A stretch of DNA of 64,000 nt from Pelagibacterales bacterium SAG-MED43 (GCA_014653535.1 JACWEK010000003.1:1-64000); one strand, 5' to 3'; positions 48,409 through 59,384 are shown, numbered from the stretch's first letter. Program-made: numbers and translations. The notes: a model not told the origin generated them from the sequence alone.

Positions 48409-49550
48409 AAATTTTTATTAATTTGACCACCTAAAGATTGCTTCAAACATCTTGTTGTATTGGGAAATGAAATTGGCAAATTTAAAAAACGTCTTACTGC
48501 AAGATACGCAAACGCTTGGGACTCTACAAAGTCTCCGTTAAGTTTAAATTTATCGATATCCGTTAAGATTAACTTTTTATTATTCATATATTGATTAATT
48601 TTCTTTATTAAAGTTTTATTTTTTCTACCACCACCACAAATTATTAAATTTTGGATATCAGTATTATTAATCTTATTAATCTTTTTCAGACCTTCTGAAA
48701 TTAGATAGGCTGTAAATTCAGTCAAAGTTGCACACCCATCTTCAAAACTTAACCCTTTTGCAAACGATATATCAAAATCATTTGTATCCATTGACTCATT
48801 AATTGATGATATTTCAAAATTATCTTTTGCTTGATTTAAAAATAATTCATTAATTTTACCTGATAACGCTATAGCTCCTTTGTTATCAAATTTTTTATTA
48901 CTGTTTATTCTCATCCATTCATTTATTAAACAATTTCCAGGTGCTATATCATAAGCATGAATATCATTCTCTATTTTTTCTGTTTTTAAAATAGTAGTAA
49001 CATTAGTTATGCCTCCAATATTTATGATGTTGATTGGAAAGCTAAGTCTAAAATTTTTTTTTAATTTCTTTGAAATTAAGTAATGAAATACTGGAGTTAG
49101 TGGTGCACCTTGACCACCATTATCTAAATCTTGTTGTCTAAATTTATTTATGACAATACACTTGATTAATTGAGATAAAAGATTTCCATCTACAATTTGT
49201 CTAGAAATTTTATCTTTAACATTATGATATATTGTTTGACCATGTATACCTATTAAGTTTGGTTTAATGCCCTCTTTATCAATAAATTTTTTTATAATAT
49301 TGGCATTAAAAAGTGTAAATTTTTTCTCAATTTCACTAACTATTGATAATTTTTTTTTCAAATCTTCTGAATTTCTAATATTTTCTCTTAATCGGATTAA
49401 GTCTTTAAATAATTGATCATCAAATTGATAATATTTATCAGATATTTCAGCATAATAATCGTGTCCATCAGTTTTAATCAAAGATAAATCTACCCCATCC
49501 ATTGAAGTTCCACTCATTAAGCCTAAAGCAGTAAATATCTTTTTTTTCAT
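48405..49550 (-). CDS. anmK: anhydro-N-acetylmuramic acid kinase
   Basis: GLMSGTSMDGVDLSLI, GIHGQTIYH, NIGGITNVT, ICGGGRKN. Confidence 0.93.
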   Translation of the reverse strand: MKKKIFTALGLMSGTSMDGVDLSLIKTDGHDYYAEISDKYYQFDDQLFKDLIRLRENIRNSEDLKKKLSIVSEIEKKFTLFNANIIKKFIDKEGIKPNLIGIHGQTIYHNVKDKISRQIVDGNLLSQLIKCIVINKFRQQDLDNGGQGAPLTPVFHYLISKKLKKNFRLSFPINIINIGGITNVTTILKTEKIENDIHAYDIAPGNCLINEWMRINSNKKFDNKGAIALSGKINELFLNQAKDNFEISSINESMDTNDFDISFAKGLSFEDGCATLTEFTAYLISEGLKKINKINNTDIQNLIICGGGRKNKTLIKKINQYMNNKKLILTDIDKFKLNGDFVESQAFAYLAVRRFLNLPISFPNTTRCLKQSLGGQINKNF

Positions 49551-49597
49551 ATTTATTTTTTTTTAGAAAAATTTGTATATTGTAGAAGTATAAACTT

Positions 49598-50827
49598 ATG
49601 AACAAATTTTTAAAAGAATTTAAAGATAGAGGTTTTTTCTATCAAAGTACCAGTGAAAATGAATTATCAAATTTATTGGATAAAGAAAAAATTAACGCTT
49701 ATATAGGATTTGATTGCACAGCTGAAAGTCTACATGTAGGCAGTCTTCTTCAAATAATGTGTTTAAGATTGCTCCAAAAACATGGGCATAGACCTATTGT
49801 ACTATTAGGTGGTGGAACAACTAGAATTGGTGATCCTTCTGGAAAAGATAAAACAAGGAAAATTTTAAGTGAAAAAGAAATCAATAAAAATGCCAAGAAT
49901 ATAGAAAAACTATTAAAAAATTTTTTAGATATTAAAAATTCAAAAATAAAACCAGTTTTTGTAAATAATTATTCGTGGCTTAAAGGTTTGAATTATATTT
50001 CCTTTTTAAGAGATATAGGAAAGCATTTTACAATCAATAAGATGCTAAGTTTTGATAGTGTCAAAACTCGATTAGAAAGAGAGCAGTCTTTAAGTTATAT
50101 GGAATTTAATTATATGATTCTTCAAGCTTTTGATTTTTTAGAATTGAATAAAAAGAAAAATTGTAAACTTCAAATTGGTGGTTCTGATCAATGGGGTAAT
50201 ATTGTTAATGGTGTCGATCTAATAAAAAGATATTCTAATAAAGAAGTTTATGGTTTAACAACACCTTTGATTACATTAGCTTCTGGAGCAAAGATGGGAA
50301 AAACTGAAACTGGAGCAATATGGCTAGATAAAAAAATTTTATCTCCATATGATTATTGGCAATTTTGGAGAAATACAGATGATAGAGATGTTGTAAAATT
50401 TTTAAAAGTTTTTACTGATCTTGAAATAAACGAAATTAATGAATTACAAAGTCAAAATATAAATAAATTGAAAATTTTACTAGCGAATAAGGCTACTTCG
50501 ATGCTTCATGGTAAAAAAGCTGCTCAAAATTCTGAGCAAGCTGCTAAAGAAGCTTTCTCAGGTAATACTCTCAGCTCTAATTTACCAACAGTTAAGATTA
50601 AATCAAAAGATTTTGATAAACAGATTAATATTATAGATTTAATAATTTTATCTAAATTAGAAAACTCTAAAAGTGAAATAAGAAGATTATTAAAAGGTAA
50701 GGCTATTAAAATAAATGATCAGCTCATTAATGATGAAAAATTAATTGTTAATAATCAATTTTTTGCTGAAAATTACTTAAAACTTTCTATTGGAAAAAAA
50801 AGGCATATCAAAATTGAAATTATTTAA
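49598..50827 (+). CDS. tyrS: tyrosyl-tRNA synthetase
   Basis: YIGFDCTAESLHVGSLLQI, LLGGGTTRIGDPSGKDKTR, QIGGSDQWGNIVNG, ASGAKMGKTETGAIWLD. Confidence 0.96.
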   Translation: MNKFLKEFKDRGFFYQSTSENELSNLLDKEKINAYIGFDCTAESLHVGSLLQIMCLRLLQKHGHRPIVLLGGGTTRIGDPSGKDKTRKILSEKEINKNAKNIEKLLKNFLDIKNSKIKPVFVNNYSWLKGLNYISFLRDIGKHFTINKMLSFDSVKTRLEREQSLSYMEFNYMILQAFDFLELNKKKNCKLQIGGSDQWGNIVNGVDLIKRYSNKEVYGLTTPLITLASGAKMGKTETGAIWLDKKILSPYDYWQFWRNTDDRDVVKFLKVFTDLEINEINELQSQNINKLKILLANKATSMLHGKKAAQNSEQAAKEAFSGNTLSSNLPTVKIKSKDFDKQINIIDLIILSKLENSKSEIRRLLKGKAIKINDQLINDEKLIVNNQFFAENYLKLSIGKKRHIKIEII

Positions 50828-53016
50828 TTTTTTTTAATTTTTTCTAGAGTCCGAGTAATAAATCTTGGGGTTAAAGTTTTAATTGGATTTACTGTAGTCT
50901 CTAAATTACCTGGTGGGCCTTTAATCTTAAAACTTACGCCAAAAATTCCTTCACCAACTTTTTTTCCAACTAATATGTCACCAATTAATGGTATGGATGA
51001 AATTGTTCTGTTAACTGTTGTTGCAGGAACTAGCGTTCCTCTTAAACTAATAAGTTCTTTTCTTTGAATGTAGCCCTCCAGTAAAATTGAAATTGCAGGA
51101 CCTATCGCATAAAGTTCTTCAATAGTCATTAATCTATCCTTATTTGAAAATTTCATTTCAAAATCTGTAAACCTAATCCCTTCACCAGTTAAAAGATCTG
51201 CTATTCCTTGTAATGATGCCAAAGTTAACAATTTAGCCAATACAGGGATTTCTTGTATCTTGAAATTATCAATTGCTAGTATGGAATTTGTTGTATTATT
51301 TTTTTTCACAGAATAAAAATTCAAATCACCCTCCTCAAAACCTTTAATAAATTTATATCTGTCTACAAAAGGCTTGGCTCTATAAGAGTATAATGTTGTA
51401 ACTTTTTCATTTCCATTATCTTTAATTGTGAATTTAATATTTTGGTTATCTGAAAATACTGAGGCTAAATTTAGATCAGAAATTTCATTTTCGTTTAAAG
51501 TTAAAAATCCTGTCAATTTTTTAATAGTATTATCTTTATCTAAAAAAACTTTTTTAATATCAAAAATTATCTTAAAATTTTTATCAAATAATTTTAACTT
51601 TTCATCATTTTCTGAGTTCAAAAGTTCATCAATTATACTATTTACATTTATACTATTGCCAGAGACTAAGTAATTATTTTTATTTTTAGTTAATCTTAAA
51701 TTGTTTTTTAATCCATCATCATCAATAAAATTAATAATGATATTTTCTATATCATTAATCTTATTATTTTTAGATAAAACCAAGTTTTTAAGAGAAATAA
51801 TATTATTTTTTTCTTTTAAAGAAATTTCATTAAAAAATAATTTTTTCTGAATATTATTTTTGCCTATAAAATTTAATTCTAAGTCAGAATTTTTTTCTTT
51901 CTCAAAGTTAATGAAATTAATTTTTATTGGATTATTTGAAATTTTTAATTTTGTTTTAAAACTAACTTCATTCTTTTTTTTAAAAATTTCATAATCAATT
52001 TTATCAATTTCATTTTGAAACAAAGCTTCTCCTGAACCAACGATGCTTAGATCATCTTTCTTGTATTCAACTTTTAAAGTTTGATTTTTTAATATGAAAT
52101 TTTTTTTAATTTTTGGAAAAATTTTTTTTAATTCTAAAGGATTTTTAAATTTTAAATTATCAAGATCAATATCTGAAGTTATATTCAAATCTGAAACTTG
52201 TAACTTTTTATTCAACGTAAATTTAAAATCATTTTTTGAACTAAATAAAATTTCTTCAATATCTGTTCTTAAAAAATGATTTCTAAATAATTTTTTAATG
52301 TCATTTTTTGCAAATTTTGTATTATTAGTTTCGAGTTTACCTGAAATTAAATATTTGTTTTCTTTTTTTAATGCAGTCAGTTTTGAAATTAAAATATTAT
52401 TTTTATTAAGTATTAATTTAATATCATTAAATCTTAAAACTTTTTCATCTATTTCAAAACTAAAATCTATTTTGTTTAGTACATATTTACTAAAAAAATC
52501 TATTTTTCCATCTTTTATTAATCCACTAAATTTGTAATTTTCAATTAAATTACCTGACTCATTAAATTCTATTTTTAAATCAGCTACTAAAAAACCTTTT
52601 TTAATAAATTTTTCTGCGATAAAAAGTTTAGGATCGTTATTCAATAACTTAATAAAAGTGATTAAATCTTTAATTACTAAAGATTTTGTTGATATAGAAA
52701 TTTCACTTAATGAAAAACTATTTTTAAAAAATGATATTAATGAAATTTTCGATTTAATTGTTTCAATTTCAACAATTTTACCCCTATAAATTAAATCTGT
52801 ACCAATCGTTTTTACATTTATATCAAGATTAAATGGGTCTAGTGTAACACTCACATCATTTAATTTTAATTTGATATCTGGTTCTATTTTTTTAATTTGG
52901 GATATTATTTTTGAATTAAATTTTTCTGTTTTTACGCCAATAATACTTAAGTAAATGACTGCAATTAATAACAATGTTATTAAACTAAATAATGTTTTAT
53001 AAACAATTTTTATCAT
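50824..53016 (-). CDS. AsmA-like/DUF3971-type envelope protein
   Basis: N-terminal TM anchor, long beta-rich Lys/Asn-rich body, C-terminal EGDLNFYSVKKNNT...LAKLLTLASLQGIADLLTGEGIRFTDFEMKF. Confidence 0.78.
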   Translation of the reverse strand: MIKIVYKTLFSLITLLLIAVIYLSIIGVKTEKFNSKIISQIKKIEPDIKLKLNDVSVTLDPFNLDINVKTIGTDLIYRGKIVEIETIKSKISLISFFKNSFSLSEISISTKSLVIKDLITFIKLLNNDPKLFIAEKFIKKGFLVADLKIEFNESGNLIENYKFSGLIKDGKIDFFSKYVLNKIDFSFEIDEKVLRFNDIKLILNKNNILISKLTALKKENKYLISGKLETNNTKFAKNDIKKLFRNHFLRTDIEEILFSSKNDFKFTLNKKLQVSDLNITSDIDLDNLKFKNPLELKKIFPKIKKNFILKNQTLKVEYKKDDLSIVGSGEALFQNEIDKIDYEIFKKKNEVSFKTKLKISNNPIKINFINFEKEKNSDLELNFIGKNNIQKKLFFNEISLKEKNNIISLKNLVLSKNNKINDIENIIINFIDDDGLKNNLRLTKNKNNYLVSGNSINVNSIIDELLNSENDEKLKLFDKNFKIIFDIKKVFLDKDNTIKKLTGFLTLNENEISDLNLASVFSDNQNIKFTIKDNGNEKVTTLYSYRAKPFVDRYKFIKGFEEGDLNFYSVKKNNTTNSILAIDNFKIQEIPVLAKLLTLASLQGIADLLTGEGIRFTDFEMKFSNKDRLMTIEELYAIGPAISILLEGYIQRKELISLRGTLVPATTVNRTISSIPLIGDILVGKKVGEGIFGVSFKIKGPPGNLETTVNPIKTLTPRFITRTLEKIKKN

Positions 53017-54108
53017 TTAATTTGATATAAAGATCTTTCTAAAAATTCATCTATTTCTCCATCCAAAACTTTATTGGGATTTGTGCTTTCATGGTTAGTT
53101 CTGTTGTCTTTAACTAATTGATATGGCTGCAAAACATAAGATCGTATTTGATGACCCCATCCTATATCTGATTTGGATGCTTCGGCACTTTGACTGTCTT
53201 TCTCTTTTTTTTTCATTTCAAAATCATATAATCTGGCTTTCAACATATTCATACACGTTTCTTTATTTTTATGCTGTGATCTTTCATTTTGGCATTGTAC
53301 AACTATTTTAGATGGAATATGAGTTATACGAACAGCACTATCAGTTGTATTTACGTGTTGTCCGCCAGCACCACTTGATCGATAAGTATCAATTCTTAAA
53401 TCTTTTTCTAAAATTTCAATGTTAATGTTTTCATCTACTACTGGATAAACCCAAACACTTGCAAAACTTGTATGTCGTCTAGCTCCAGAGTCAAATGGAG
53501 AAATTCTTACTAGTCTATGAATACCTGACTCTTTTTTTAACCAACCATAAACATAATTACCTTGAATTTTAATTGTTGTAGATTTTACTCCAGCTTCATC
53601 TCCTTTATGCTCACTTACAATTTGATACTTATGATTTTTATTGTCTGACCATTTTAAATACATTCTTCTTAACATATCTGCCCAATCTTGGCTCTCAGTT
53701 CCTCCCGCGCCAGCATGTATTTCAATATAAGAGTCCAAAGAGTCTACTTCATTTGATAAAAAGCAACTTACCTCGTTTTTTTTTGCAAGCACCCTAAGTT
53801 CAGAAATGTTTTGATTTAACTCATTTTGTATATCATTATTATTTTCTTCTAAGGCTAATTCATATAAATCATTAATATCTTTAAGTTTGTTAATTGAATA
53901 GTTATAAGAATTGATTAAATCATCAAATAATTTTTTTTCTTTTATAATTTTTTGAGATTTTAACTTGTCTTGCCAGAAGTTTTCTTCAAGCATTTGATTA
54001 GTATAATTTTTTAGTTTTGAATGAATATTGTTTTTTTCAAAGATACTCCTTAACTCTTTGATTGATTTTTTCTATTTCTTTTTTGTAATTTAAATATTTA
54101 TCATTCAT
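53013..54108 (-). CDS. prfB: peptide chain release factor 2 with +1 programmed frameshift (zero-frame 54108-54037, +1 frame down to 53013)
   Basis: Main ORF: HAGAGGTESQDWADML, DTYRSSGAGGQHVNTTDSAVRITH. Upstream zero frame MNDKYLNYKKEIEKINQRVKEYL-TGA with AAGGAG-TAT-CTT-TGA; +1 continuation EKNNIHSKLKNYTNQMLEENFW. Confidence 0.92.
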
Positions 54109-56447
54109 TAGTAAAACTTTAATATATTATTAACATCTAATCTATTGTTATTTGAATATAAAATTTTTCCATTGGATATATTTTTACTTTTATAAGACTC
54201 AATTATTGTATTTTTTGAACTAAATTTAGCTTTATTGCCAGTATTTGGATCTATTACCATTAATGTGATATCTTTTGGTACTTTAAATGGTCTAGCATCT
54301 GATTTTTTAATAGCTTTTTTTACAAATTCTTCAAATATTGGCAAGGCTGCTTTTGATCCAGTTTCATATTTTCCAAGAGGTTGAGGATTATCCATACCTA
54401 CATATACCCCAATAACTAAATTTGAAGTAAAACCAACAAACCATGCATCTGTATTGTCATTAGTGGTTCCAGTTTTACCAGCTAAATTCAATCCAAGTTT
54501 TTTTAATTTTTTTCCTGTTCCTCTCTCGACTACACCCTGAAGGAAAGATGTTACTTGATAAGCAGTTTGTGGTGATAAAATTTGTTGATAATTATCTTCT
54601 ATTTTAGGAAACTCACTACTCGTAAAAGAGATCTTATCACAGTTAATACATTCTCTATTTTCATTATTGATAATTGTGTTGCCTTCTCCATCCTGAATTC
54701 TATCTATTAACACTGGTTTTATTAGTTTACCTCCATTTACAAATGAACAGTATGCAGAAGTAAGACTAAGTAAAGTTGTTTCAGCTGAACCAAGTGATAT
54801 TGATAAAAGCTCTTCAGGTTTTTTATATATTCTCATTTCTTTTGAAAAATTTGCAAGTTTATCAGTGCCTAACTTTTGAGCAATTCTAACTGTCATTAAA
54901 TTTCTCGATTTTTCTAATCCAACTCTTAATGTTGAAGGACCATAAAATTTTTTACCATAATTTTCAGGTTTCCATTTTTTTAAATCTATTCCTTGATCTA
55001 AAACTAGTGGCGCATCTAGTACTAATGAAGAGGGTGTATATTGGTTTTCTAATGCTAAAGCATAAACAAAAGGTTTAAAAGCTGAACCAGGTTGTCTTAG
55101 CGCTTGTGATGCTCGATTAAATTCACTATTTTTAAAACTAAAACCACCACTCAAAGCAAGCACTCTTCCTGTAAATGGATCCATAACTACAGCTCCACCA
55201 TTAATTTTGGGAAGTTGCTGAAGACTAAAAAGATTTTTATTAATCTTTTTTACATATATAATATCTCCTTTTTTCAATAGATCTTTAAAATCTTTTTTAG
55301 TCCAAGTTATTTCTTTATATTCTATTATTCCATTTATTTTTTTTTCTGTTTCGATAATTACATTAAATTGATTGATCTTTTTAACAATTGCAATTTCCCA
55401 TTCAATAGATTTTTCTAATCTATAATTTTTTTCAATTTTATCGAGCCAGTCATTTGAATACCTAATATTTTTTAATGGACCTCTCCAGCCTTTTCTTCTG
55501 TCATAGGCAATTAGTCCATTCCTGAGAGACTTTGTTGCTATTTTTTGTAATTTAAGATTTATTGGTGTGTTAATGTTGTAGCCTTGATTATATACTTTTT
55601 CGTAGGTTAATTGATCAATTATACTCTTTCTAACATCCTCAATATAATACTGAGAGTCTTCAAAAAAAACTTTTTTAATCTTTTTTAACTCAATAGGTTT
55701 ATCTTTAAATTCGAGATATTTTATCTCATTTATAACTTTGTTTTCATATAAATTATTTAAAACTAAATTTCTTCTAAATTTTGCAAGTTCTTTATCTCTA
55801 TAAGGATTATATTTACTTGGTGCCTTTGGAAGCGCAGCTAATAAAGCTGCCTCATTATAATTTAATTCTTTAATTGATTTATCAAAATACTCTAAACTTG
55901 CGGCTGCTACACCGTATGCTCCACTTCCAAGATATATTTGATTTAAATATAGCTCCAAAATTCTCTCTTTAGATAAGGCTCTCTCAATTCTGAAAGCTAA
56001 AATTGCTTCTTTTATTTTTCTATTAATACTAACTTCATTAGTTAACAAAAAATTTTTAGCAACTTGTTGAGTAATCGTAGACGCTCCTTCTAATCTTTTT
56101 GCATTCAAAATATTATCAATATTGTTAAACAACGCTCTCAATAACCCTTTTGCATCTACACCAGGATGCGAAAAGAAATTTTTATCCTCGGCAGATAAAA
56201 AGGAGTTTATTACGTTTTTTGGAATTGCTTCGTAAGGAATGAAAATTCGCTTCTCCTTAGAAAAATCTGCAACTAAATCACCCTCTCCAGAGTACATTTT
56301 GCTTGAAACAGGAGGTTTGTAGTTTTTTAAAAACCTGTAGTCTGGAATACTGTTTGAAAAAGTCCATAAAACTATCAAAATAGTTACTAACATGAGTAGG
56401 ATTAAACTTATGGAAATAATCAAAGTATTTTTAATTATATTTGTCAT
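54108..56447 (-). CDS. mrcA: penicillin-binding protein 1A
   Basis: GT51: FLSAEDKNFFSHPGVD, EGASTITQQVAKNFLL; transpeptidase: RQPGSAFKPFVYALAL, LAGKTGTTNDNTDAWFVG. Confidence 0.95.
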   Translation of the reverse strand: MTNIIKNTLIISISLILLMLVTILIVLWTFSNSIPDYRFLKNYKPPVSSKMYSGEGDLVADFSKEKRIFIPYEAIPKNVINSFLSAEDKNFFSHPGVDAKGLLRALFNNIDNILNAKRLEGASTITQQVAKNFLLTNEVSINRKIKEAILAFRIERALSKERILELYLNQIYLGSGAYGVAAASLEYFDKSIKELNYNEAALLAALPKAPSKYNPYRDKELAKFRRNLVLNNLYENKVINEIKYLEFKDKPIELKKIKKVFFEDSQYYIEDVRKSIIDQLTYEKVYNQGYNINTPINLKLQKIATKSLRNGLIAYDRRKGWRGPLKNIRYSNDWLDKIEKNYRLEKSIEWEIAIVKKINQFNVIIETEKKINGIIEYKEITWTKKDFKDLLKKGDIIYVKKINKNLFSLQQLPKINGGAVVMDPFTGRVLALSGGFSFKNSEFNRASQALRQPGSAFKPFVYALALENQYTPSSLVLDAPLVLDQGIDLKKWKPENYGKKFYGPSTLRVGLEKSRNLMTVRIAQKLGTDKLANFSKEMRIYKKPEELLSISLGSAETTLLSLTSAYCSFVNGGKLIKPVLIDRIQDGEGNTIINNENRECINCDKISFTSSEFPKIEDNYQQILSPQTAYQVTSFLQGVVERGTGKKLKKLGLNLAGKTGTTNDNTDAWFVGFTSNLVIGVYVGMDNPQPLGKYETGSKAALPIFEEFVKKAIKKSDARPFKVPKDITLMVIDPNTGNKAKFSSKNTIIESYKSKNISNGKILYSNNNRLDVNNILKFY

Positions 56448-56540
56448 TTTAATTCCATTATATAAAGGAATTTGTTAAAGATAAGGCATTAATAATAAAC
56501 AAAATTTTAAAACAAAAATGTATCAATTAAATCAATCAAT

Positions 56541-58400
56541 ATGGAAAAAAATTTATATATCGATGCTTCGCATCCAAATGAAACTAGAGTTGTTCTTAAA
56601 TCAGAAAATAATATTGAAGACTACGAATACGAAGGTTTAAAGAACACACTTATAAAAAATAATATCTACTTAGGTAAAGTAAGTAGAATTGAACCTTCAC
56701 TACAGGCTGCTTTTGTTGACTTTGGAAGAGATAGACATGGTTTTTTATCATTCAATGATATTCAATCAGACTATTATCAAATCCCTAGGAGTGATCTAGA
56801 AATTATAAAACAAGAAGAGGAGCGAGCAAGAGAAGAGCTGTCAAAAGAAGTTGAGGCAAAAGAAGAAAAAAATCTGGCTGAAGGAAAATTAGAAGTTGAT
56901 GATCCTTTGGAAGCTGAAAAAGAAGAAGAAAATAAAGAAATTAAAGATTTAAATGATGATAATGCAGAAATGGAGTCATCAAGTGTTGACAATAAATATG
57001 AAAATGGAAGTGAAAATTTTAAATACGAAAATGAAAAAAAAAATAAAAAACGTTTCAGGTTTAAAAGATATAAAATTCAAGAAGTAATCAAACCTAATCA
57101 GGTAATTCTTGTTCAAGTTATAAAAGATGAAAGAGGTCAAAAAGGTGCAGCACTTAGTACATTTATATCAATTGCTGGTAAATATATTGTTTTAATGCCT
57201 AATACTTCTAAGGGAGGTGGAATTTCAAGAAAAATATTTAATCCAGCTGATAGAAAAAAAATTAGATCAATTCTTAATGAAATTGAAATTCCAAAAGAAA
57301 TGGGTCTAATAGTAAGAACTGCTGGCAGTAATAAAACCAAAAATGAGATTAATCAAGATCTTGAAACTTTAAAAAATATTTGGAATCAAATTAAAGATAA
57401 TGCAATAAACTCAATAGCACCTGCTTTAATTCACCAAGAAAGTGAAATAATTAAAAGAACATTAAGAGATATGTACGATGAAAATACAATAAATATAATT
57501 GTAGAGGGGAATGAAGGTTATAAAAAAGCTCAAAATTTTATGAAAATGATGATGCCTTCACATGTAAAAAAAATAAAAAAATATAGAGGGAAAATTCCAT
57601 TATTTATAGAGGAAAATATCGAACAAAAATTAAATCAAATTTTTGACTCTGAAATTAAATTAATTTCCGGTGGATACTTGGTTATTAATCCAACAGAAGC
57701 TCTTGTATCAATTGACATAAATTCTGGTAGCTCGATAAAGCAAAAGAATGTTGAAAGCACTGCACTTGATACAAATCTTGAAGCTGCAGAAGAAATAGCA
57801 AGACAAATAAAAATTAGAGATCTTTCGGGTTTAATAATCATTGATTTTATTGATATGCTTAGCTATGGAAATAGAAGAATGGTTGAAAGGAGATTAAAAG
57901 AAAAATGCAGATCAGATAGAGCTAGAATCCAGATTGGAAGAATTAGTAACTTTGGTTTACTTGAAATGTCGAGACAAAGACTGAGGGAAAGTGCAGTTAA
58001 ATGGAAGGTTGAGCTAACAGATGAATCATTTGCTCAAAAATTACTAAAAAAAGTTGAATTAAAATCTGTAATATATAAAGCAAAATTTGTAGAATTAAAA
58101 GTTTGTAAGAAAATCTCTGATTTTTTAAAAGAAAATTTTGTGGATGATTTAACTTACTTTGAAAAAAAAAATAAGATGAAGATTGATATTATTACAGATA
58201 ATTCTTTAATTATCCCAGAATATATAATTGATTTAAAAAATAAATCTAATAAAACTATTGAATTAATCGAATATCGTGAAAAATTAAAGAATTTAGAACA
58301 ACAAAAAGTTGAACTTAAAATTTACGATATCAAAGAAAAGAAAAAATTCAGTAATAAAAAAAATTATAAAAAAAAGTTTTATAAAAAAAAGACTAAATAA
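56541..58400 (+). CDS. ribonuclease E/G
   Basis: LKNTLIKNNIYLGKVSRIEPSLQAAFVDFGRDRHGFL, IVRTAG, SIDINSGSSIKQKNVESTALDTNLEAAEEIARQIKIRDLSGLIIIDFIDM, LLEMSRQRLR. Confidence 0.95.
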   Translation: MEKNLYIDASHPNETRVVLKSENNIEDYEYEGLKNTLIKNNIYLGKVSRIEPSLQAAFVDFGRDRHGFLSFNDIQSDYYQIPRSDLEIIKQEEERAREELSKEVEAKEEKNLAEGKLEVDDPLEAEKEEENKEIKDLNDDNAEMESSSVDNKYENGSENFKYENEKKNKKRFRFKRYKIQEVIKPNQVILVQVIKDERGQKGAALSTFISIAGKYIVLMPNTSKGGGISRKIFNPADRKKIRSILNEIEIPKEMGLIVRTAGSNKTKNEINQDLETLKNIWNQIKDNAINSIAPALIHQESEIIKRTLRDMYDENTINIIVEGNEGYKKAQNFMKMMMPSHVKKIKKYRGKIPLFIEENIEQKLNQIFDSEIKLISGGYLVINPTEALVSIDINSGSSIKQKNVESTALDTNLEAAEEIARQIKIRDLSGLIIIDFIDMLSYGNRRMVERRLKEKCRSDRARIQIGRISNFGLLEMSRQRLRESAVKWKVELTDESFAQKLLKKVELKSVIYKAKFVELKVCKKISDFLKENFVDDLTYFEKKNKMKIDIITDNSLIIPEYIIDLKNKSNKTIELIEYREKLKNLEQQKVELKIYDIKEKKKFSNKKNYKKKFYKKKTK

Positions 58401-59163
58401 TTCCTGTAATTGGTGATGATGGGCTTCCTTTTATGGTTCTTTTAATTCTTCCTGATAGATAAGATTGTCTACCTGCAATTACAGCATTTTTAAATGCTTG
58501 AGCCATCTCAAATGGTTTTTTTGCTTTGGCTATTGCAGTGTTAACCAAAACACCATCACATCCTAATTCCATTGCAATAGTTGCATCTGAAGCTTGACCA
58601 AGTCCTGCATCAATTAATAAAGGTAGTTTTGTCTGTTTTCTGATAATTTGAATATTAATTTTATTTAAAATACCCAATCCAGAACCAATTGGTGATGCCA
58701 AAGGCATTATTGCTGAAGCTCCAACATTTTCCAATCTTTTTGACATTAAAGGATCATCGTTGCAATAAACCATTACCTTGAAACCTTCTTTTGATAACAC
58801 TTCAGTAGATTTTAAAGTTTCAATCATGTCTGGAAAAAGGTTTTTTTTATCACCTAATACCTCAAGTTTAACAAGTTTCCATCCACCAATTTCTCTTGCT
58901 AATCTTAAAGTTCTCAGAGCATCTTTGGAAGTAAAACAACCTGCTGTATTTGGTAGATAGGTAATTTTCTTTGGATCTATATAATCCATCAATAGTGGTT
59001 TATTTTTATCAGATATATTTACTCTCCTCACTGCCACAGTCACTATATCTGCGCCTGAAAGTTTAATAGCTTTAGCGCATTCAAACATATTTTTATATTT
59101 TCCTGTACCGACTATAAGTCTCGAATTAAATTTTTTACTGGCTATTATTAACTTATCTTTCAA
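58393..59163 (-). CDS. thiG: thiazole synthase ThiG
   Basis: SRLIVGTGKYKN, GADIVTVAVRRVN, YLPNTAGCFTSKDALRTLRLARE, DAGLGQASDATIAMELGCDGVLVNTAIAKAKKP. Confidence 0.96.
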   Translation of the reverse strand: MKDKLIIASKKFNSRLIVGTGKYKNMFECAKAIKLSGADIVTVAVRRVNISDKNKPLLMDYIDPKKITYLPNTAGCFTSKDALRTLRLAREIGGWKLVKLEVLGDKKNLFPDMIETLKSTEVLSKEGFKVMVYCNDDPLMSKRLENVGASAIMPLASPIGSGLGILNKINIQIIRKQTKLPLLIDAGLGQASDATIAMELGCDGVLVNTAIAKAKKPFEMAQAFKNAVIAGRQSYLSGRIKRTIKGSPSSPITGII

Positions 59164-59165
59164 AA

Positions 59166-59384
59166 TTATCCTCCTCCAATAAAATGAACTATTTCAATAA
59201 TATCATTATTTTTTAATTTAATTTTTTTAATTCTTTTTTTATCTACTATTTCTTTATTAAATTCTATTGCTATTTTACTTAGTGGTATTTTTAGATCATT
59301 TACTAATTCACCTAATGTAAATTTGTCAATAATAGTTATAATTTTTCCATTAACTTTTATTTTTATTTTTTTTATTTTTTTCAT
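59166..59384 (-). CDS. thiS: sulfur carrier protein ThiS (start trimmed from the 59426 ORF start)
   Basis: MKKIKKIKIKVNGKIITIIDKFTLGELVNDLKIP...IVHFIGGG; C-terminal GG; directly upstream of thiG. Confidence 0.88.
   Translation of the reverse strand: MKKIKKIKIKVNGKIITIIDKFTLGELVNDLKIPLSKIAIEFNKEIVDKKRIKKIKLKNNDIIEIVHFIGGG

Noticed and set aside
51428-52537. Plus-strand ORFs opposite the AsmA-like gene
   Set aside because: Phe/Ser/Leu-rich translations are the expected antisense of Lys/Asn/Asp-rich coding sequence.
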